A stretch of 64,000 nucleotides of DNA from Pseudoalteromonas viridis (GCF_017742995.1 NZ_CP072425.1:3534001-3598000); one strand, 5' to 3'. Shown: positions 44,251 to 53,952, numbered from the stretch's first letter. Notes: a model not told the origin generated them from the sequence alone. Made by a program: numbers and translations.

Positions 44251-45002
44251 TACCAGTCACCCATCAGTGCAAAATACAGCAAGGTAAACAGCACATGGAT
44301 CACACACAGGGCTATCAGTCCCCGACCCACCGCCTTAATATTGCGTTGTGGCACTTCGGTGATCGCACTTTTTACGGTCAACCCATGATAGCTGGCTATC
44401 AGGCTGATCATCAGACCAGAAAACGCGACTTTGGCCAGCATAATCACCATATCAAGCCAGTGTAACTGCGCCATTAGCTTAGCAAAAAAGGTGCTAACAG
44501 GAATGGAGGCAAAGGCGTTGCTTACCAGATAACCTCCAAAAATACCGCAGGCCACAAAGTAACTCATCAACAGGATCAGTGAGGCCACCATGCCCAGCAC
44601 CCGCGGCGCAACCAAGTAGGAGATGGGTGACACGCCCATGGCGATTAAAGCGTCTATTTCCCTACGTACCACCATGTTGCCAAGCTCTGTGGTAATGGCG
44701 GTGCCTGAGCGGGCGAGCACGACAAAACAAACAATAAACGGGCCGAGATCTCGGACAATGGTGGAAATTAAAATCGCGTAAGTCCACTTAACCTGGCCAA
44801 TGGAGGATAACAGCGGGTAGCCCTGCACTATGATCAGCGCCCCGATCAACAGGGCAATTAACATGATCAAACCCAAAGCTTCTACACCGGTGAAGCGGAT
44901 CTGGCGAAGTAAGATCTCCAGACTGATAGAGCGGTTACGATGGAACACCAAAAAGTCTGAAACCACGTACGCTGAAAAAGGTAAAAATCCGTAATTAATC
45001 AT
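44250..45002 (-). CDS. MlaE-like permease
   Basis: A 250-residue inner-membrane protein with about five or six transmembrane helices and the family motif ELGNMVVRREIDALIAMGV, which couples MlaE-type permeases to their ATPase. It is the first gene of the minus-strand cluster; the region behind it (45003-45162) should contain the promoter. Its function is phospholipid or other lipid transfer across the inner membrane together with the ATPase and MCE protein. The MlaE family match is strong. Confidence 0.92.
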   Translation of the reverse strand: MINYGFLPFSAYVVSDFLVFHRNRSISLEILLRQIRFTGVEALGLIMLIALLIGALIIVQGYPLLSSIGQVKWTYAILISTIVRDLGPFIVCFVVLARSGTAITTELGNMVVRREIDALIAMGVSPISYLVAPRVLGMVASLILLMSYFVACGIFGGYLVSNAFASIPVSTFFAKLMAQLHWLDMVIMLAKVAFSGLMISLIASYHGLTVKSAITEVPQRNIKAVGRGLIALCVIHVLFTLLYFALMGDW

Positions 45003-45162
45003 GACTGCTCCCTATTGCTTGATACAACAGACACAGCATTGCGAGGCCCTTATTGATTCAGTTAACTTTAAGCGTAGCAGTAATTTGCTTTAATACAGTG
45101 AACAAATCGTGATTACTTAGTGAACCAAGCGGTTCTGGCGTTGCGGGTTTTAGTCTGGTGAG

Positions 45163-45624
45163 TTACACGTGTTTTTCCATAGAAAAATTCACCAGCGTAA
45201 CGCCTTGTCGCTCAATTTGGTTGCGTTTTACCAGGCTGAATCCGCGCGCTGCAAAAAAGTGTCGGGCGGGTATTGAGGCTTCTACATACAGACGCGACAA
45301 CCCTTGCTTGATTGCCTGCTTTTCAACCTTGTCGTACAGCGCGCCAGCCACACCGATGCCCTGAAAATCAGGGTGTACGTAAGTACAATCAATGTGCCCG
45401 TCAGGATCCAGTTCAATAAACCCGACTACCTGGTCGTTACTCAGTGCCACCCAGGGCTGTTTCTCAGCCAACCGTTGCGACCAAAACGCATAGTCCGGCG
45501 GGCTGGGCGCCCAAACGGCTTTTTGCGCGCTTCCATAGTCCTCATCGTCAATGGCATGCACCGCGGCATGAAACAAGTCGGCAATGTCTGAGGCCCACTC
45601 TGCCTGATAGGGTTGAATATTCAT
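45163..45624 (-). CDS. GNAT family N-acetyltransferase
   Basis: A 153-residue acetyltransferase with the acetyl-CoA signature HPDFQGIGVAGALYDKV and the C-terminal PARHFFAARGFSLVKRNQIE strand typical of small-molecule GNATs. AAAGGA precedes the ATG. It is divergent from the following symporter gene. Substrate unknown. Confidence 0.88.
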   Translation of the reverse strand: MNIQPYQAEWASDIADLFHAAVHAIDDEDYGSAQKAVWAPSPPDYAFWSQRLAEKQPWVALSNDQVVGFIELDPDGHIDCTYVHPDFQGIGVAGALYDKVEKQAIKQGLSRLYVEASIPARHFFAARGFSLVKRNQIERQGVTLVNFSMEKHV

Positions 45625-45799
45625 CTTAATCCTTTTTTAACTGTTCGGGTGATAATCTGTCGCAGACTGACACACGCTCCATTTGCAGTGTAACAACAAC
45701 GAACCATTGTGAGTGGATGCTTTGATGCCAGTCAATGTTAACTGGTTTTATTCTGCTAGGATATTAACTCTAATCGTGCTACTTAGTCAGGGATCACTT

Positions 45800-47143
45800 A
45801 TGACAGACACCCAATCGACCCAAGAACCCGCCAGTTTACTGCAAAAAAAGCGCCTCTGGCTACAAATTGTAATTGCCCTGGTATTGGGCATCACCGTGGG
45901 CTTACTGCTCTCTCCTCAGGGGGCAGCTTTGGTCAGCAAGCAAGCTGCCATGGACATTGCCCAATGGGTTGCCCTTCCCGGCCAAGTTTTTCTCGCGCTG
46001 ATCCAGATGGTGGTGATCCCTTTGGTGCTTTCCTCCATTATTCTGGGGATTGCTGGTAACAAAGACACCGGGTTTTTGAAAAAAGTCGGGATCCGTATCT
46101 TGCCTTATTTTGTCACCACCACATTTGTCGCGGTTATTCTTGGCCTCGCTGTGGTTTACCTGATAGAGCCAGGTAATTATGTGGACAGTGCCCTGTTCAA
46201 TGCCATTGCGGATCAACCCGTTCAGGTTGTAGCAACGCAGGCAGTCCAAACCTCTATCCCCGATAAAGTCGCCGCGATTATTCCTGCCAACCCTACGCAA
46301 TCCACGCTTGATAAAGACATGTTTGCTATCGTTATATACGCCAGTTTTATAGGTATGGCCCTGACAACGCTAGCTGAGCGCCGCAAAGCATTGCTGGTCG
46401 ATTTTATGGATGGGATCCAGTCTGTTTCTTTGCAGATTGTCAACTGGGCCATGTTGCTGGCTCCCCTCGCCGTGTTTGGTCTGCTATGTGACATCACCAT
46501 TCGTATTGGCGTGGATGCCCTGATCGGTGTCTCGGCGTACGTCGCAACTGTGCTAATGGGTCTGGCCGGTCTATTACTTATCTATACCCTGGTGGCCTCC
46601 ATGGTTGGCAAACTGCATCCACTGAACTTTTTACGAGCGATCCGCAGCGCTCAGCTGTTAGCCTTTTCTACCTCCAGCTCAGCGGCTGTGATGCCGCTGT
46701 CTATGCGCACCGCGCAGGAACAACTTGGAGTGAAAAAACCCATTGTTCAGTTCATCATCCCCCTGGGCGCAACCATCAACATGGATGGCACCGCACTTTA
46801 CCAGGTTGTGGCCGCTATTTTTCTTACTCAGGTGTTTGGCGTTGACTTGTCGATGAATCAGGTTGTACTGCTGATCCTCACCACAGTTGGTGCATCAATC
46901 GGCTCACCCAGCACGCCCGGCGTGGGGATCGTGATCCTGGCATCTGTGTTGGCCAGCTTTGGCATTCCGGCAACCGGCATCGCCCTGATCCTGGGAGTAG
47001 ACCGGATCCTGGATATGTGCCGTACCGTCATTAACGTCAGTGGCGATCTGACAGCCTGTGTGGTGATGAACCACTGGTTAAAAGACGAACTGGCGCTGAC
47101 CGAGCAAGAGCACATAAACGCGGATAGCGCGATAACAAGCTAG
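45800..47143 (+). CDS. Dicarboxylate/amino acid:cation symporter (DAACS)
   Basis: A 447-residue sodium or proton symporter of the GltP/DctA fold. Unlike the carrier at 35.9 kb, it has the complete family motifs: STSSSAAVMPLSM (HP1), NMDGTALYQ (TM7), SIGSPSTPGVGIVIL (HP2) and GVDRILDMCRTVINVSGD (TM8). It should transport glutamate, aspartate or C4-dicarboxylates. AGGGA six bases before ATG 45800 sets the start; the frame upstream to 45713 is rejected. Single-gene unit. Confidence 0.92.
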   Translation: MTDTQSTQEPASLLQKKRLWLQIVIALVLGITVGLLLSPQGAALVSKQAAMDIAQWVALPGQVFLALIQMVVIPLVLSSIILGIAGNKDTGFLKKVGIRILPYFVTTTFVAVILGLAVVYLIEPGNYVDSALFNAIADQPVQVVATQAVQTSIPDKVAAIIPANPTQSTLDKDMFAIVIYASFIGMALTTLAERRKALLVDFMDGIQSVSLQIVNWAMLLAPLAVFGLLCDITIRIGVDALIGVSAYVATVLMGLAGLLLIYTLVASMVGKLHPLNFLRAIRSAQLLAFSTSSSAAVMPLSMRTAQEQLGVKKPIVQFIIPLGATINMDGTALYQVVAAIFLTQVFGVDLSMNQVVLLILTTVGASIGSPSTPGVGIVILASVLASFGIPATGIALILGVDRILDMCRTVINVSGDLTACVVMNHWLKDELALTEQEHINADSAITS

Positions 47144-47174
47144 CATCAGGGATAACACCAAACAATCAGTGCGC

Positions 47175-47612
47175 TTAGGCTTCGCAGCTAAGCGCCGCCT
47201 GAGCTTTACACAGAGCCTGCGCCTCATCAACGGATTGCCCGCCCAGACAAAAATCGAGCCGCACGGTTTTCTCTTCAATCTGAGCAGCTGTACCCGATGC
47301 CGCAGACCACGGCCATTTTCTGAGTATTTTTTTGCCCGGTCTGGACAGAGACTTTGACGGCACACTGTGTAGCAGTTCGACCGACTCGGTGTTTCCCCGT
47401 GCATTCACGGTGACCTTAAAAATTGCGCAGCCTGCTGTGCCCTTGCGGGCTAACGAGACCGGATAGAGCGGCTTATATTCGGGATTAGGTGCCCAGTCAG
47501 CCTGACCCTGGGTAGGCTGGACCTCAGTCAATCTCACGTCACCAAACAAGGTTTTACCCTGCACATTGAATGCGCTTAGAATAGACAGGCCAGCCAATAA
47601 GTAATAGCGCAC
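47175..47612 (-). CDS. Periplasmic TonB C-terminal domain protein
   Basis: A 145-residue protein with a signal peptide (cleavage near VQG) and a stand-alone TonB-C domain (PVSLARKGTAGCAIFKVTVNARGNTE). It lacks the transmembrane and proline-rich parts of TonB. Two cysteine pairs in the mature part suggest disulfides. The start is GTG with AAGGAG six bases upstream. Such proteins probably bind periplasmic or outer-membrane partners; their roles are unknown. Confidence 0.75.
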   Translation of the reverse strand: MRYYLLAGLSILSAFNVQGKTLFGDVRLTEVQPTQGQADWAPNPEYKPLYPVSLARKGTAGCAIFKVTVNARGNTESVELLHSVPSKSLSRPGKKILRKWPWSAASGTAAQIEEKTVRLDFCLGGQSVDEAQALCKAQAALSCEA

Positions 47613-47707
47613 AATACACTCCTTTCTAATTTCATATCAATAAAGAAGTCTTGTACCATATTTAATTCCAAAGCACTATCAAAGCGAGCTGTCTGAATAA
47701 ACTGACG

Positions 47708-47878
47708 TTACTTTTTTTCAAGCTGCTCAATTTGTTGCCAGAGTGCTTCAGCCTCTGATGTGAGCATCGCATAGCCCCGAATATCACCGTTTCGCTGTGC
47801 ATGCATCGCCTCTTCGAGCTTGGCATCATAGGCTTTGCGCAACTTTTTGACCGGATCACGTTTTAAAAACTGAAACAT
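47708..47878 (-). CDS. Small DUF6435-like protein
   Basis: A 56-residue, highly charged helical protein beginning MFQFLKRDPVKKLRKAYDAK and containing EEAMHAQRNGDIRGYAMLTSEAE. This pattern matches the small DUF6435 family of gammaproteobacteria as I know it. ATG 47878 is used; the frame continues upstream but without family similarity. No strong ribosome binding site was seen. Function unknown. Confidence 0.75.
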   Translation of the reverse strand: MFQFLKRDPVKKLRKAYDAKLEEAMHAQRNGDIRGYAMLTSEAEALWQQIEQLEKK

Positions 47879-48120
47879 AGACAGAAATTCCAAAATACAA
47901 ATGTGCTGGATTAAACGTAATGTAAGCCTCTTGGGATCAACTCGCCCAAAGGCAATCAGCGTTACAAATTCATACTCTGTCCCCAACCGTTTAGTTAGGT
48001 GTAATCCGCTGTAATTGCCGAAAATTGAGCCTTTGCCTATACCCTCTTCATTACAACCTCGATTGCCCGTTTAAACTGGCTAGCCCTGTTCACTAGCTTT
48101 GAGTCTAAAGGACCAACAAC

Positions 48121-49380
48121 ATGACTGATATTTCAACTATTCCATTACCTGACCCCATTAGCTGGGATGAAAAAAGCGCGATGGCAGAGCTGCATATTTT
48201 GGGGCTGGATGGGGTTTTTCTGGAAAATCAGCTCAACCTGCTGTGGTATCTTGAAGCACTCGCCGAAGTATGTTCAGAGACCCATATTGCAAGACGCGAA
48301 GAGTTAGCCACCTTCTGGCAGCCCTACTTGTACCGCGAGCCGGGCTATACTTTACAAAGTTTCTTTTCTGAGTGGTTAACTTATACGCCAACCCCAGAAA
48401 AGCCGGGGTTGTACATAGAGTACTGGGACTACTTGGTTAATACCGAATCCGGTTTAAAGCTGGCCAACGATGGCTATTTCAGAGGCTGGTTCAGACAGTT
48501 TTTAAACTTTCACGGTGACTGGATCAACAGCACGTCATCCACAAACACCCTGAGCGCCTGGATGCAATACAAAGGCACCGATGCGCACCCGTTTAGTATT
48601 GAAGATTATCAACGCCCGGATCCACACAGCCCGGAAGGCGGATTTCAGTCATTTAACCAGTTTTTTCTGCGTAACCTGAAACCCGGCGAGCGCCCTTTGT
48701 GTCAGTGTGCCAATGATGAAGGGGTGATTTTGTCTCCTTGTGATGGCGGGGTGTTTTTTCTGGACAAAGGGGGGTATGAAGTAAACGAAAGCCATGCCAG
48801 TAACCGCTATCTGCTGCCCGGCAAATCCGGCGACCACTTTAACCTGACAGAAGCTATTCCGGGCTATGGCCGGTGCTTTGTCGGCGGGCCTTTACTTGAT
48901 ATTTTACTCTGGTTTACCGACTACCATCATTTTCATGCCCCCGTATCTGGCACGGTGATAGATCAGGGCCTTTATGAAGGGTCATACAATTACGATTTTG
49001 ATAATTTTAATCCAAGGCACCCATACGACCCGTTACCACCAAAAAGCAGCGACCAGGTTGGCTGGTATCAAAAGCTCGGTAAGCATCAGCGGTATGTCTG
49101 GGTAATTAAAACGCCCGATCTGGGGCTGGTGGCTATGGTTGCTATCGGCTTTTGGGGAGTCGGCAGCATAGTGAATGCCATTGAAACGGGCGCTCAAATA
49201 GAGCGAGGTGAGTATATGGGCCACTTTGGCTACGGCGGCTCGTCTATCGTGCTGGCGTTTGAACCAGGCAGAGAGTATCAGTTTCAAGTGGGTGAGCAGC
49301 CTGTAAGCGGACCAAACAATCCCACACAAATGAAGGTCCGAGATTGCCTGGGTAAAGCCTTGCCACCGTTAAAGTGGTAA
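48121..49380 (+). CDS. Phosphatidylserine decarboxylase family protein
   Basis: A 419-residue protein with an N-terminal PSDC-type helical domain (about 40-160) and a C-terminal decarboxylase domain (about 180-410). Visible motifs are FNQFFLRNLKPGERP, YHHFHAPVSGTV and, at the self-cleavage site, FGYGGSSIVLAF, where Gly-Ser cleavage would make the pyruvoyl group. It has no transmembrane helix and differs from the housekeeping Psd enzyme, so the substrate may be a soluble amino acid or peptide. AAAGGA precedes the ATG. Confidence 0.85.
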   Translation: MTDISTIPLPDPISWDEKSAMAELHILGLDGVFLENQLNLLWYLEALAEVCSETHIARREELATFWQPYLYREPGYTLQSFFSEWLTYTPTPEKPGLYIEYWDYLVNTESGLKLANDGYFRGWFRQFLNFHGDWINSTSSTNTLSAWMQYKGTDAHPFSIEDYQRPDPHSPEGGFQSFNQFFLRNLKPGERPLCQCANDEGVILSPCDGGVFFLDKGGYEVNESHASNRYLLPGKSGDHFNLTEAIPGYGRCFVGGPLLDILLWFTDYHHFHAPVSGTVIDQGLYEGSYNYDFDNFNPRHPYDPLPPKSSDQVGWYQKLGKHQRYVWVIKTPDLGLVAMVAIGFWGVGSIVNAIETGAQIERGEYMGHFGYGGSSIVLAFEPGREYQFQVGEQPVSGPNNPTQMKVRDCLGKALPPLKW

Positions 49381-49536
49381 CAAATGGGCGGGAAAAATCT
49401 CCGTGATAATGCCGCTTTTTTGCGTACATGCAGCGAAGCGGCTTGCTGTGCTCAGCTATGTGTCAGGAGTCTGATGTATCCCCACATCCATGTGGGAAAC
49501 GGAGCCTGGGGAATACGCTCGCTTAACGACCTGGGA

Positions 49537-50412
49537 TTAGCTTTGTTTTACTTTTAACATAGCGTCCATTCCGTAAGCGTTGTATATATGTTGCATGGCT
49601 TGCTCTCTGACTTCATTTACTGCTTCAATGACCGGGTTTAAGCCTGTGCCATCTACCGTTGTCCTGAATGGGCGTGCTGACACATCGGTTTGTAACAGTT
49701 TCAGCACAGCATCGGCCACCATTTGCGGGCTGGGCGCATTTTCTGCATCGTGACCTTGCTCTGTACCTGCCCACATTTGTTCTGGCGCATCAGCAAACTC
49801 ACCATAGCTTTGTGTAACCGCTTTATCACTCGATCTCAGTAAGTTGGCGCCAAAGTCAGTGCCAAATCCGCCAGGTTGAACAATCAAAGACTGAATACCA
49901 AACTGAGACAGCTCAACCCGATAGTTTTCGGCAAGGCCTTCCACTGCATATTTTGTCGCGTTGTAAGACCCCAAAAATGGTAATACGAACTGACCTAAAA
50001 TACTCGAAACCTGTACTAACGTTCCCTGCCCGCGTTGTTTCATATGTGGTAACAAGGCGCGCGTCATCCGTTGCACGCCAAACACATTGATATCAAATAC
50101 GCGTTTAAAATCGTCGATATCAAAGCTTTCCTGCCAGCCTAGGGTGCCTACACCCGCATTATTGATCAGTACATCAATGTGTCCTGCCTGCTCAAGCGCC
50201 GTTTTCACGCCCTGTTCAACGCTACTGTCGTTTGTCACGTCAATATCGATAACATGGATCCCTTTGGTCCTGAGCTCATTGGCGACCGAGGCATTGCGCC
50301 CTTGCGGGTCGCGCATGGTACCCACCACGGTAAAGCCGTTGTCTGCCAAAGTGTTTGCAATGAGATAGCCAAACCCGCTGTTTGATCCGGTTACTAGTAC
50401 TGATTGTGTCAT
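49537..50412 (-). CDS. Short-chain dehydrogenase/reductase (SDR)
   Basis: A 291-residue classical SDR. The cofactor site is VTGSNSGFG near the N-terminus with NNAGVGTLG, and the catalytic set is Ser in VSSILG with YNATKYAVEG (Tyr and Lys four apart). AGGAG lies six bases before the ATG. It is 97 bases downstream of a DJ-1/PfpI gene on the same strand, and both are divergent from a LysR gene that may regulate them. The substrate is unknown; an aldehyde- or carbonyl-detoxifying role with the DJ-1 protein is possible. Confidence 0.9.
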   Translation of the reverse strand: MTQSVLVTGSNSGFGYLIANTLADNGFTVVGTMRDPQGRNASVANELRTKGIHVIDIDVTNDSSVEQGVKTALEQAGHIDVLINNAGVGTLGWQESFDIDDFKRVFDINVFGVQRMTRALLPHMKQRGQGTLVQVSSILGQFVLPFLGSYNATKYAVEGLAENYRVELSQFGIQSLIVQPGGFGTDFGANLLRSSDKAVTQSYGEFADAPEQMWAGTEQGHDAENAPSPQMVADAVLKLLQTDVSARPFRTTVDGTGLNPVIEAVNEVREQAMQHIYNAYGMDAMLKVKQS

Positions 50413-50509
50413 AATATGCTCCTGAATTTTCTAAATCTGGTCTGTCGGGGCACCACAAGATGGTTTGCAGTGACCTTATCTTTGTTTTGTTCCGCTATGT
50501 GCGGTGAGT

Positions 50510-51355
50510 TTATTGGTCAAGTTGCTTAAGTAGTGCTAATGCCACACCGGTTGACGACTTGTTGTTCTGACCGGTGATCAGCTCGCGGTCAACCACAACA
50601 TGCGGATGCCAGTCTTTTTCGCCGCGAGAATAATCTCCGCCCGCTTTGGTTAACGCGTCCTGTGGCCAGTAATGCAGTTCATCACCACCGAGATAGTATT
50701 GTGTTGCAACGGCTTCTTCAGAGTTACTGAATGTGGTCATGCGATACCCCTCATACACCCAACCTTCTGCGGGTTTGGCATGCTTACCTGACTTCATAGC
50801 TACTTCGAACTGGGCGGCATTTGGCAGTGCCGAAAGTAAGGCAACCGGACCGTGGCAGACTAAACCGGTTGGCTTTTTCTGGGCATTAAAGTGACGTAAA
50901 AACTCACCCAGCTGAGGGTTAGCAACCAAGTCACCCAGTGGTGCATGGCCACCCGGTACAAACACCGCGTCAAACTTGTCGATGCCAATTTGCTCTATGC
51001 GAGCAAAGCTGACGACGGGGCTGTCGGTCTTGTCATCAATTTTGAGCTGATTAAATAGTGCTTTATGTGCTTGGTAATTGGCCTTACTGACGTCCGGGAA
51101 ATGGTCTGGCGTATCAGACACAGGGTCCAGTCTCGGTGCCATCCCCTTTGGCGATGCAAACGTCAGTGTGTGGCCGGCGTCCAGAAACAACTTAACCGGT
51201 TCCATCAGTTCGTTCAGATAGACACCCGTTTTATAGTCGTATCCGTTTTTCAGTGTCATTTGTGCGGTATCCGACATAACCACCAGGATCTCATCGGCCA
51301 GGGTCATTGGGCTTGTGATTAGTGCGGTCAGTACTGCGAGTGTTTTTAATTTCAT
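50510..51355 (-). CDS. Exported DJ-1/PfpI (Hsp31-like) protein
   Basis: A 281-residue DJ-1 superfamily protein with a signal peptide (cleavage near TLA). It has the nucleophile elbow VCHGPVALL (catalytic Cys) and VPGGHAPLGDL; the length and the YKTGVYLNELMEPVKLFLDAGHT segment fit the Hsp31/glyoxalase-III-like subgroup. ATG 51355 has AGGAG six bases upstream, whereas ATG 51361 directly abuts it. It is likely the first gene of a two-gene unit with the SDR and is divergent from LysR. Confidence 0.85.
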   Translation of the reverse strand: MKLKTLAVLTALITSPMTLADEILVVMSDTAQMTLKNGYDYKTGVYLNELMEPVKLFLDAGHTLTFASPKGMAPRLDPVSDTPDHFPDVSKANYQAHKALFNQLKIDDKTDSPVVSFARIEQIGIDKFDAVFVPGGHAPLGDLVANPQLGEFLRHFNAQKKPTGLVCHGPVALLSALPNAAQFEVAMKSGKHAKPAEGWVYEGYRMTTFSNSEEAVATQYYLGGDELHYWPQDALTKAGGDYSRGEKDWHPHVVVDRELITGQNNKSSTGVALALLKQLDQ

Positions 51356-51477
51356 GTTCATCTCCTGAAGTTTGATGCTGTGCGTTAACTTGGGTCTAGA
51401 ATAAGCCGCCTCACTTCATTAATGAAATTAATTGCTTTAATATAGTCATGAACAAAATTAATACCTGGGACGTAAGC

Positions 51478-52392
51478 ATGAGCAATATTTCGGATATCGA
51501 GCTAAATCAGCTGCGCCTTTTGCAGTTAATATTTGAGACTAAAAACCTGACACGGGCTGGCGAGCGTGCCGGGCTAACGCAATCAGCCGTCAGCCACACG
51601 CTGAAAAAACTGCGCCATAGTTTTAATGATTCTTTGGTTATTCGTCAGGGTAATAAGCTGATCCTGACACCGCGTGCAGAATACCTGCAATCCCAGCTTA
51701 ACCGCTGGCTGAATGACTTTGAGCGTCATATTCTCACGCAGGAGCAGTTCGACCCCGCCCATTCCAGTCGTACTTTTTTTATTGCCACCAGCGATCTGGT
51801 TGAGCAGTCACTGGCGCCAGCCCTGATCCAACACCTAAGCAAAGTTGCACCTAACATTCAGGTTGTTTTTGCCAAACTCGACAAACGTGGTTTTGCCAGT
51901 CAAATAGAAAGTGGTGAAGTAGACTTTTCAATCAGCGTGATAGAATCGAGTCACCCTGCTTTGATGGTGACCACCTTGTATAAAGACGACTATGTGTCGG
52001 TCGTCAGGCAAGATCACCCCTGTCTGGACGTTGCATTCGATCTGGCAAATTACTGTCGCTATCCGCATATTCTGGCAGGCACGGGTAAAGACATTCGGGG
52101 TACAGTGGATGACGCGCTGGACAAACTAGGCCACACCCGCAAGGTGCAATACAAAGTCGCAAATTTTTCGAGCGCTCCTTATATTGTTGAAACCAGCAAT
52201 GTCATATTCACGGCACCACGCACCTTTGCAGAAGCCATTCGCACCAAGTTCAACATCACGATACTTGAACCACCGCTGTCAGTTCCGTCTTTCTCGATGA
52301 AAATGTACTGGGATATCCGCAATAAAGATGACCAGGCAAATCGATGGTTCAGGCAGGAGCTCATCAGCGTTGCCAGACAAAAAGCCGCCTGA
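51478..52392 (+). CDS. LysR family transcriptional regulator
   Basis: A 304-residue regulator with an N-terminal winged HTH (LRLLQLIFETKNLTRAGERA, then QSAVSHTLKKLR) and a C-terminal effector domain of the PBP2 fold. ATG 51478 has GGGA seven bases upstream; ATG 51448 has none. It is transcribed away from the DJ-1/SDR pair, the standard arrangement for a LysR regulator of the divergent genes. Inducer unknown. Confidence 0.92.
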   Translation: MSNISDIELNQLRLLQLIFETKNLTRAGERAGLTQSAVSHTLKKLRHSFNDSLVIRQGNKLILTPRAEYLQSQLNRWLNDFERHILTQEQFDPAHSSRTFFIATSDLVEQSLAPALIQHLSKVAPNIQVVFAKLDKRGFASQIESGEVDFSISVIESSHPALMVTTLYKDDYVSVVRQDHPCLDVAFDLANYCRYPHILAGTGKDIRGTVDDALDKLGHTRKVQYKVANFSSAPYIVETSNVIFTAPRTFAEAIRTKFNITILEPPLSVPSFSMKMYWDIRNKDDQANRWFRQELISVARQKAA

Positions 52393-52662
52393 TCAGCATA
52401 GCGAGTGTCCAGTGTAACGGATGTGTTCCTTTTTTTGGGATTATTTTAAACAACTTTGTCGCTTGCTCCTTGTAATAGTCCGTAATGGTTTAATTCATCG
52501 GTTTGGTCCACTCTTTATTTATACCGTTGCCACACGGGCATCTGGCGGTTTTTCTGCGAAGGGGCCGTGTGCGCTTTGTTTACAAACAGATATGCCAAAA
52601 GCGCGCCACTTTGGATGAAAAGCGCTGTAAGCAGATAACCGTTACACGATAAGGACCATGCA

Positions 52663-53952
52663 ATGACAAGCAAATCACAACCCTCTTCCATTCGCCCTTA
52701 CCCTGAATTAGTCAAGGATAACGAACCCACAGTGCCACAATTTGGCATACTCGATAAACTTCACGGCACCTGGGTCAACTGGAAAGGCGGGCCCAAAGGC
52801 TTGCATACTACACCTATGCCCTCTCCCGGTACTTCTTCAGAAACCGTGTTTGGGGTTTTTCATTTTAAGTCGCAGCAATACCGTGAGCAGTTGACCTTTA
52901 GTAAAGTGAACGCGCCGGTTCGCAACCGCGCGGGCTCAAACGAGCAGTTTAATGGCCCGGTTAAGTACGAAACGGCCATCATAGATAACAAAGGCGATCT
53001 TCAACACTTTGAGAACGGCATGTACTTGTGGCTGGGCGACAACACGATGCCGTGGAAAGAGGACGGTAAATATCAAAACCCACGTACCATGTTCTCCCGG
53101 CCTTCAACCCAGGAAACCGTCGATGAAGATGGCGGCGTGCCGGTTATTGGCCCAGGCGAACTAGGCCCGCAGTTTGTCCCGCCACACTCTATCTCTCGCT
53201 CCGGCGTGATCCCCCATGGCACCACGATTCACCTGACAGGCAACGTGACGCATTTTGACAAAAAAGAAACACCGGATGCCCCTGAAAAACCTGAGATTGC
53301 AAAACTTTGGGAGCAGCCCTATCTGTCTATCTCTCCTACCATGGGTATAGATCCAGAACGCGACCTGATCCCGGGTAGCCTGAAAAAGCCATTCTGGACA
53401 AATCTGCCACGGGAAGAACAAAGAGACTACCCTGGCCAGCCCGAGGCGCACCGTGGGGTAAACAGTGCCCGAGCCTATTTTCTAAATATCTTTAATTATG
53501 ACGAGGATGGTGCCAAGTTTCCCTACACTGTTCAGCCAAATCTGTTACTGTCACAGTTCAATGAGGGGTTAAATTTCAAAAGCTATGATCTGATCGAGTT
53601 AGACAGCCAGCACGATACCGGAGTGCAGGGTGCCACCGTTAATAATGTTATGATTGAGCGCTACTGCCGTGTGGTTCGCATGCGCCATCGCATGTGGCTG
53701 GAGCGAGTTGAACTCGAAAATGGCAAAGAGATAGATCAGTTGCAATATGAGCAAATCGTAGACTTTGAATTTATGTTCGGTGCCAGTGGCGAAACCACCC
53801 AATGGCCTCATATTCAGGTCAATACTTTGCGCCGCATTGAGGACATTGCAGAAGAAGACCGATACACCCCTATTAAATTGCCTGAAGAAGCCGACACGCC
53901 TGTCAAAACACCTAAAGCTAAGGTTCATCACATGAACCATAAAGTAAAATAA
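52663..53952 (+). CDS. Heme-binding beta-barrel (nitrobindin-like) protein, extended
   Basis: A 429-residue soluble protein. Residues about 25-125 resemble the nitrobindin/THAP4 heme-binding barrel (ILDKLHGTWVNW, then YREQLTFSKVNAPVRNR and FENGMYLWL). It is followed by a long region rich in proline and by HSISRSGVIPHGTTIHL and RYCRVVRMRHRMWLE, which I do not recognise. It is much longer than the usual single barrel (about 160 residues) and may contain a second barrel. AAGGA precedes the ATG. No partner genes nearby. The assignment is moderate. Confidence 0.5.
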   Translation: MTSKSQPSSIRPYPELVKDNEPTVPQFGILDKLHGTWVNWKGGPKGLHTTPMPSPGTSSETVFGVFHFKSQQYREQLTFSKVNAPVRNRAGSNEQFNGPVKYETAIIDNKGDLQHFENGMYLWLGDNTMPWKEDGKYQNPRTMFSRPSTQETVDEDGGVPVIGPGELGPQFVPPHSISRSGVIPHGTTIHLTGNVTHFDKKETPDAPEKPEIAKLWEQPYLSISPTMGIDPERDLIPGSLKKPFWTNLPREEQRDYPGQPEAHRGVNSARAYFLNIFNYDEDGAKFPYTVQPNLLLSQFNEGLNFKSYDLIELDSQHDTGVQGATVNNVMIERYCRVVRMRHRMWLERVELENGKEIDQLQYEQIVDFEFMFGASGETTQWPHIQVNTLRRIEDIAEEDRYTPIKLPEEADTPVKTPKAKVHHMNHKVK

